10,175 nucleotides of DNA from Candidatus Methanolliviera sp. GoM_oil (GTDB lineage Archaea; Halobacteriota; Methanoliparia; Methanoliparales; Methanoliparaceae). The notes beneath the pieces were generated by a model. That model did no database searches and was not told the origin of the DNA. It saw only the letters and a program-made list of their open reading frames with translations. Positions 6,413-10,175 of this stretch are shown in pieces. Each line of letters opens with the position of its first letter. The stretch's first letter is position 1. The translations under genes and the position numbers were made by a program. The stretch lies in contig CABGHG010000051.1 of assembly GCA_902158735.1 (NCBI GenBank), forward strand, positions 1 to 10,175. Direction: 5' to 3'.

Positions 6413-7237
6413 TCAAATTATTTCAAAATTTGAACTTTCTTCTTTCTTCTCTTCTACACTCCCACTCTTGTTCATCAAAAGCATGCCTCCACCCCTTGCA
6501 AAATCTCCCATCCTGAGTCTATCTCTTAAGACCGACAACTCATCATCCATAGCGATGAGTTCTTTAAGGATCTCCTCCTCCTGCTTGTTCCTCTCCAAAA
6601 CTTTAAACATCCCCCCATTATGCATCACAATTCTCTTCTGAGCCATGAGAATAATCAAAGGGTCATGGCTGGCGACAATAACGATCTTTCCTTTGGCAGA
6701 TAGTATCTCCAGTGCCATCAGCCTGTTGATACCCGCGTTTTCTATTTCGTCTATGAGCACCACCGGGGCATCGCTTATGACGGCAATATCAGCTATCATG
6801 AGCGCCCTGGACTGCCCGCCGCTTAAGGAAGTTATGTTGTCTCTGGCGCCAATAGGCTCGCCACTAAGCCTATTTGTGAGTCCTATCACTTCTTCTATGA
6901 TGGGATTACTGCTGATTCCCCTGCTCGATGCATGCAATTCCAGAAAATCTTCTACCGGCATATCCAAGACGAAGTTCATTGCTTGAGAGAGTTGAGCCAC
7001 CATTTGCCTCTCCCAACGGTTAAGCTCGCCATCGTTTAGGATTACTGCTCTATTCGAAGGAGTATCTCCTCTCGCCAGTTGTTCGATGTCTGAAAGAAGC
7101 TCGCTTTTGCCGGAGCCGGTAGGTCCTACAAGAGTGATAATATCTCCTTTATATATCTCCGTCTTCTCAATAGCTTCTTTCCCACCACTCTTAGTGGTCC
7201 CGCCTATGATGGTGATCTTTCGTATATCTTTCCCCAT
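6413..7237 (-). CDS. Orphan ABC-type ATPase of the soluble trio
   Basis: A 274-residue ABC-fold ATPase unlike the usual importer subunit at 3494-4264. Walker A is GPTGSGKS (38-45), a Q-loop glutamine lies near 85, the signature LSGGQSRA spans 138-145, Walker B is VVLIDEIENAGI (159-170) with catalytic Glu164, and the switch is SHD (190-192). Walker B is followed by EN rather than the usual PTS/PTN. After about residue 205 there is a charged tail with a likely coiled coil (KQEEEILKELIAMDDEL) and an acidic/basic end. No membrane segments and no separate permease accompany it. It starts one base after the GTPase stop with GGAGGT upstream, so the two are tightly coupled. It may act with the GTPase on a metal, cofactor or target enzyme rather than in transport; I know of no characterised homologue. 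Confidence 0.85.
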   Translation of the reverse strand: MGKDIRKITIIGGTTKSGGKEAIEKTEIYKGDIITLVGPTGSGKSELLSDIEQLARGDTPSNRAVILNDGELNRWERQMVAQLSQAMNFVLDMPVEDFLELHASSRGISSNPIIEEVIGLTNRLSGEPIGARDNITSLSGGQSRALMIADIAVISDAPVVLIDEIENAGINRLMALEILSAKGKIVIVASHDPLIILMAQKRIVMHNGGMFKVLERNKQEEEILKELIAMDDELSVLRDRLRMGDFARGGGMLLMNKSGSVEEKKEESSNFEII

Positions 7238-7238
7238 G

Positions 7239-7946
7239 CTATCCTCTACCTCCTTCTGTTTCTGTAGCCTCGATCTTCCTTATATAACCAAGCTGGAAGG
7301 ACTTTCCTATCCTTTTTTCCCCTGTGCAATAAGAGCAGACACAAGCTGGCATAGAACTTCGTAGCTCCCTACCGGTGATGGTATCAACCTCTGGAGCTTG
7401 CATGAGGCTCGTCTTTAGCAATAGAGACCCCTTACCAGTCAAACCATTGACCTCCAGGATCTCTGCTCCTGGGTTGACCATCTCCATCTTTCGTCGGTAG
7501 ACCTCCCTCTCTGCCTGTGAAACGATATCTCCCTTCGTTATCACCACTATATCGGCGGTGGAGAGCATAGGACCTATCTTCTGAGGAATATCTATGTTGC
7601 TAAGATTGTCCACAACCGAGATGGCAAGACAGCCCTTTATGGCAGGAGCACACCGGTGACAGAGGCCTGCAGTCTCCAAAATGGTAATTTGAGCACTCTT
7701 CTCCTTTGCCCAATTGAAGATCACCTCCAGGTTAGGAACGTAGAAGTGATCAGGGCAGATATCACCGCTTAATCCCACTATTACGGGTATCCCCAACTTT
7801 TGGTATTTCTCTCCGTCATTGGTCCCCAAACAATCAATTTTACCCACAACGACCTTAATGCCATCTTTAAGCAGATGTCTTATCGTATGGATCAACACCG
7901 CTGTCTTCCCGGAAGAAGGCGGCCCGGCAACAGTTACAAATTTCAT
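7239..7946 (-). CDS. G3E/HypB-CobW-like P-loop GTPase, Cys-rich
   Basis: A 235-residue P-loop protein resembling the SIMIBI/G3E group (HypB, UreG, CobW), which deliver metals or load cofactors. Walker A is GPPSSGKT (8-15); strand 2 reads VVVGKIDC (32-39); the switch/Walker B equivalent is ILETAGLCHRC (89-99), close to CobW's ET.G; the base-recognition motif is TKGD (137-140). Eight cysteines are visible: 39, 64, 96, 99, 106 and a C-terminal CVCSYC (202-207). CxxC at 96-99 lies exactly at the switch, where metal sites occur in HypB and COG0523 proteins, so nucleotide-linked metal or Fe-S binding is plausible but inferred. No signal peptide. It lies between the signal-less SBP gene (16 bp gap) and the orphan ATPase gene (1 bp gap). 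It could instead be an ATPase; GTP is assumed from the family. Confidence 0.82.
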   Translation of the reverse strand: MKFVTVAGPPSSGKTAVLIHTIRHLLKDGIKVVVGKIDCLGTNDGEKYQKLGIPVIVGLSGDICPDHFYVPNLEVIFNWAKEKSAQITILETAGLCHRCAPAIKGCLAISVVDNLSNIDIPQKIGPMLSTADIVVITKGDIVSQAEREVYRRKMEMVNPGAEILEVNGLTGKGSLLLKTSLMQAPEVDTITGRELRSSMPACVCSYCTGEKRIGKSFQLGYIRKIEATETEGGRG

Positions 7947-7962
7947 TAGCTATTCCCCTATA

Positions 7963-8832
7963 CTATATACCGTTCAACCTCCCAATAAACCAGTCCCATC
8001 CCTCCCAATAGAAGTTAAGCTTGTTTTCTACAGCTTCTTCCGGAAGAGGCACATTTGGATTGACAGGGATCAACCCCGGGGCAGACATGAGCTGTTGCGC
8101 CTCGTCTGAAAGGAGATACCTGCCGATTTTGATGGCATCTTCATGTGCATCTTTCTTGAATATCATGACGTGGATTGCACAAAAGGCACCCTCCTTAGGC
8201 CAACACATGGAGATGTCACCCGTTCGGGAAGCTCTGGCAAAGGGTAAGGGGGCAATGCCGACATCAAGGTCTCCATCACCGACAGCCAAATTTACCTTTA
8301 TCGGAAGACCCTTGAGGTCCATGCTGTCAAACAACTGGTTTAACTGGTCCACCCTTTCCCCGAAGAGGCTCTTCAGATTAACGTTCAGTAATTTTATGAA
8401 CGTACTGGTGGATGCGGATCCTATTCTTCCCTGCCATCGCTTTTCCAGCAGATCTTCCCAAGAGGAGGGGGTAGGCTTGATAGACCTGTCGTAGAGGAGC
8501 ACTAGGGGTACAAAACACAGGGGTATGAAACAGCCGGTGGGATCAACAAATCCCTTTTCTTGTAGGTCATCTCTCATTTCAGGAATAACTCCTTTTGGAG
8601 CCTCGTAGGATCCCGATGATACCATTGCATCTCTGTTCTTCATTATGGAAACGTGGTGGGTAACCACTAGTTCTGGAATATCGTCACCCCTGATCGGAAG
8701 AGGTTCGTCCTCCTCTGGATTTAATCCTGTGAATTCCAACTGCGTGTTTGTTGCCAGCTCTTGAAGTTTCCGTATGAGTGGCTGTGCAATAGGCATAACA
8801 GGCAGAGGGAACGAAATAACTATTTTTTTCAT
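7963..8832 (-). CDS. Type II SBP-like protein without a signal peptide
   Basis: A 289-residue protein with the pattern of type II periplasmic-binding proteins (iron(III)/spermidine-type): VISFPLP at the N-terminus, ELVVTHHVSI (54-63), PLVLLYDRSIKPTPSSWEDL (109-128), WQGRIG, a GDGDLDVGIAPLPFA segment, and a C-terminal IGRYLLSDEAQQLMS helix followed by a Trp-rich end. It lacks any signal peptide: the chosen ATG at 8832 starts MKKIVISF, which is strand 1 of the fold. That start has GGAG seven bases upstream, just after the SBP1 stop (13 bp gap). An ATG at 8883 would add 17 residues overlapping SBP1, also with no signal. It should therefore be cytoplasmic. Four Cys (two at 101 and 106) and HH at 59-60 might bind metal. 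Being co-encoded with the GTPase and ATPase, it may be an intracellular carrier or sensor. Confidence 0.82.
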   Translation of the reverse strand: MKKIVISFPLPVMPIAQPLIRKLQELATNTQLEFTGLNPEEDEPLPIRGDDIPELVVTHHVSIMKNRDAMVSSGSYEAPKGVIPEMRDDLQEKGFVDPTGCFIPLCFVPLVLLYDRSIKPTPSSWEDLLEKRWQGRIGSASTSTFIKLLNVNLKSLFGERVDQLNQLFDSMDLKGLPIKVNLAVGDGDLDVGIAPLPFARASRTGDISMCWPKEGAFCAIHVMIFKKDAHEDAIKIGRYLLSDEAQQLMSAPGLIPVNPNVPLPEEAVENKLNFYWEGWDWFIGRLNGI

Positions 8833-8845
8833 TCTATCGCTCCGT

Positions 8846-10000
8846 TCATGGATAGACATACACCCCTTTATACTCCAGCCCATTCCACTTCTTCAACCAT
8901 TTTGCGTGGAACTCATCTGGATCCACGTCCTCGAACTGATCGGGATAGAAACACTTCCCCAGATAGACTAGACCTACTGGCCACCTCGTTGATGTCAGAA
9001 GCATGCTGAAGGGGAATATATAGACCCTCTCGTTCCTCACAGCGTCTATTGCACTCGATCCAGGGCGGTTCATTATCTCATCTCTCGAACTTTTAAGTAT
9101 ATTCACATCGGGCTTGTCGGTGTATCCGATGGGCATCTGGTATGGCTCTCCCTTAATCATCTTTCCGATCCCTTTTGTCATCACCGACATCGGTATAAAC
9201 TCCCCGATGATCACCTGGGGGTTTTTCTCCACGATCGCTTCCTGGCTAACCGTGCGGAGCGGTAATCCTGTAGAAACCTTCATCCCAGCAGGCAACCCGG
9301 GTATCACCGGCGTTTGAAACTCCCCTCCTCCTCCGGCAAAGACGTTTCTTCCTCCTGCCATCTCAATAAACTTATCTATCGGCGATCCCTTTGCCATCGT
9401 CATGTATGGGAAATGGAACTCCCAATACACGTCCACTCTTTCATCTGAAGGTATATTCTTCACCCGATCTTCGACCATCTTCACGTACGAATGGACGAAC
9501 TTGATGTACTCCTTTGCTCGCTTCTCTTCTCCAAGTATTATTCCCAGATTTTTAATATCACGATCATAAGTCCCCGGATCCCACAGATTCAGGTAGACCA
9601 CCTTGATGCCGGCGGCTTCCATCTTCTCTTTAAATCCAGGGAGGAACATGAGATCACTTGCGGCGATCACCACATCTGGTTCCAGATCGATGATCTTTTC
9701 ATAGCTCGGAAAGTGGTGGAGTCCGACTGAAGGTTTATCCTGTAATGTCGGATAAAACTCCGGCTCTGCCAGCGGTATCAGATCGATACCAACGAGTTTA
9801 TCCTCTCCCCCCAATGCGACGATTGCCTCATCCGCAAAGAGATTCACGTTTACCACACGCTCAACGGGATACGGTATCTTAACCCTGTTTCCCATTGAAT
9901 CCACGATGGTAACGGTCTTCTGAGCATCTGCTTGGGGAACCAAAAGCATGGTGCAGACAATCATAAATGCAAGCATCATTCCCACAATTTTTCTATTCAT
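8846..10000 (-). CDS. Secreted class III substrate-binding protein 1 (FepB/BtuF type)
   Basis: A 384-residue extracytoplasmic receptor and first gene of the operon. The signal peptide (MNRK, apolar core 5-21, probable cut after ADA at 24-26) is followed by VTIVDSMGNRVKIPYPVERV, the first lobe ending in YEKIIDLEPDVVIA, a long linking helix, and the second lobe with EAIVEKNPQVII, RNERVYIF and RWPVGLVYLGKCFYP. It ends in the same LEYKGVYVYP as SBP2. A Gly-rich AGGGGEF segment in the second lobe, absent from SBP2, may alter ligand choice. There is no lipobox or C-terminal anchor. GAGAGGT lies upstream of the ATG at 10000. It has no permease of its own next to it and probably shares the one downstream. 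Ligand unknown; iron chelate or corrinoid are the usual ones. Confidence 0.93.
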   Translation of the reverse strand: MNRKIVGMMLAFMIVCTMLLVPQADAQKTVTIVDSMGNRVKIPYPVERVVNVNLFADEAIVALGGEDKLVGIDLIPLAEPEFYPTLQDKPSVGLHHFPSYEKIIDLEPDVVIAASDLMFLPGFKEKMEAAGIKVVYLNLWDPGTYDRDIKNLGIILGEEKRAKEYIKFVHSYVKMVEDRVKNIPSDERVDVYWEFHFPYMTMAKGSPIDKFIEMAGGRNVFAGGGGEFQTPVIPGLPAGMKVSTGLPLRTVSQEAIVEKNPQVIIGEFIPMSVMTKGIGKMIKGEPYQMPIGYTDKPDVNILKSSRDEIMNRPGSSAIDAVRNERVYIFPFSMLLTSTRWPVGLVYLGKCFYPDQFEDVDPDEFHAKWLKKWNGLEYKGVYVYP

Positions 10001-10012
10001 CTTTTTTACCTC

Positions 10013-10137
10013 TCAATTCTTTTGATCTTCTTATATTTGTTAGGCACACAAATAATCTGCCCTAAAAAAACTCGGTTTTGGATAAAAATCCTAATTAGGT
10101 TAGAATATTACCCAAAAACCTATAGTTAATCTTTTTT
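10013..10137 (-). promoter_or_regulatory. Promoter/operator region of the import operon with TTAGG/CCTAA elements
   Basis: This non-coding stretch before SBP1 contains TTAGG (10040-10044) and CCTAA (10061-10065) facing each other as part of an imperfect inverted repeat TTAGGCA...TGCCCTAA, and a perfect palindrome CCTAATTAGG (10090-10099) whose right half continues as TTAGGTTAG (10095-10103). These match the half-site of bacterial DtxR/IdeR boxes and resemble sites reported for archaeal metal-dependent DtxR-type repressors. TATA-like strings on the minus strand are AAATATAAG (10030-10038) and an AT stretch near 10050-10056; which one is used cannot be told. A seven-T tract on the minus strand (10064-10070) might end transcription from the gene to the right. 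Confidence 0.5.
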
Positions 10138-10175
10138 TCATAGAAGACCGTCTATCGCCTTCGAGATCTCTTCAT
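10138..10175 (-). CDS. Possible 3' end of an upstream gene (partial)
   Basis: On the minus strand the last bases of the window read EEISKAIDGLL followed by TGA (10138-10140). The string looks like a natural amphipathic C-terminus and the stop precedes the promoter-like region, so the tail of a co-directional gene is likely. Only 11 codons are present, and the family cannot be named. Confidence 0.35.
   Translation of the reverse strand, partial: EEISKAIDGLL

Noticed and set aside
7239..7946. Calling the GTPase hypB or cobW outright
   Set aside because: The switch and Cys pattern fit neither family exactly and no hydrogenase-maturation or cobalamin-synthesis genes are nearby.
8833..8883. 17-residue extension of the signal-less SBP-like protein
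   Set aside because: It overlaps the SBP1 end, is not a signal peptide, and the ATG at 8832 has a better-placed SD.

Overview
The window looks archaeal. It carries a geranylgeranyl-reductase/ferredoxin pair of the kind that saturates archaeal ether lipids, TATA/BRE-like promoters, strong Shine-Dalgarno (SD) sites and an IS200/IS605-type TnpB remnant. An anaerobic euryarchaeon (methanogen, ANME or Archaeoglobus-like) is a reasonable guess from the low-potential ferredoxins and metal-import genes, but no single gene fixes the lineage.

Left part, plus strand (1-3240). Positions 1-255 are 17 head-to-tail copies of a 15-bp unit that continues off the left edge. The array runs directly into the last ~84 codons of a tnpB gene (262-516) and an intact-looking right end with two hairpins (517-609). 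Just beyond the element is an open frame with no start (611-760), perhaps the 3' part of a gene split by the insertion. Next come a ferredoxin-nitroreductase fusion (779-1660), a short non-genic stretch with a possible gene scrap and a TATA-like promoter (1661-1880), and an overlapping pair: a 2[4Fe-4S] ferredoxin (1881-2066) and geranylgeranyl reductase (2050-3240).

Right part, minus strand (10175 down to 3243). One tight, apparently single operon of eight genes reads leftward: secreted class III substrate-binding protein (SBP) 1, a signal-less type II SBP-like protein, a Cys-rich G3E/HypB-like GTPase, an orphan ABC ATPase, secreted class III SBP 2, a FecCD/BtuC permease, a FecE/BtuD ATPase, and a 71-residue protein that is 21% methionine. 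Gaps are 35 bp or less and several stops overlap the next start. SBP2, permease and ATPase form a complete importer for a metal chelate, siderophore or corrinoid. SBP1 is a diverged duplicate that probably feeds the same permease. The three genes between the SBPs encode soluble cytoplasmic-looking proteins and could take over the imported metal or cofactor inside the cell; that is inference.

The upstream region (10013-10137) holds several TTAGG/CCTAA elements, including a perfect CCTAATTAGG palindrome and a TTAGGTTAG string that equals half of the bacterial DtxR/IdeR box. This suggests metal-dependent control. The best candidate for an undescribed system is this operon: a BtuCDF-type importer wrapped around a soluble SBP/GTPase/ATPase trio and ending in a Met-rich mini-protein.
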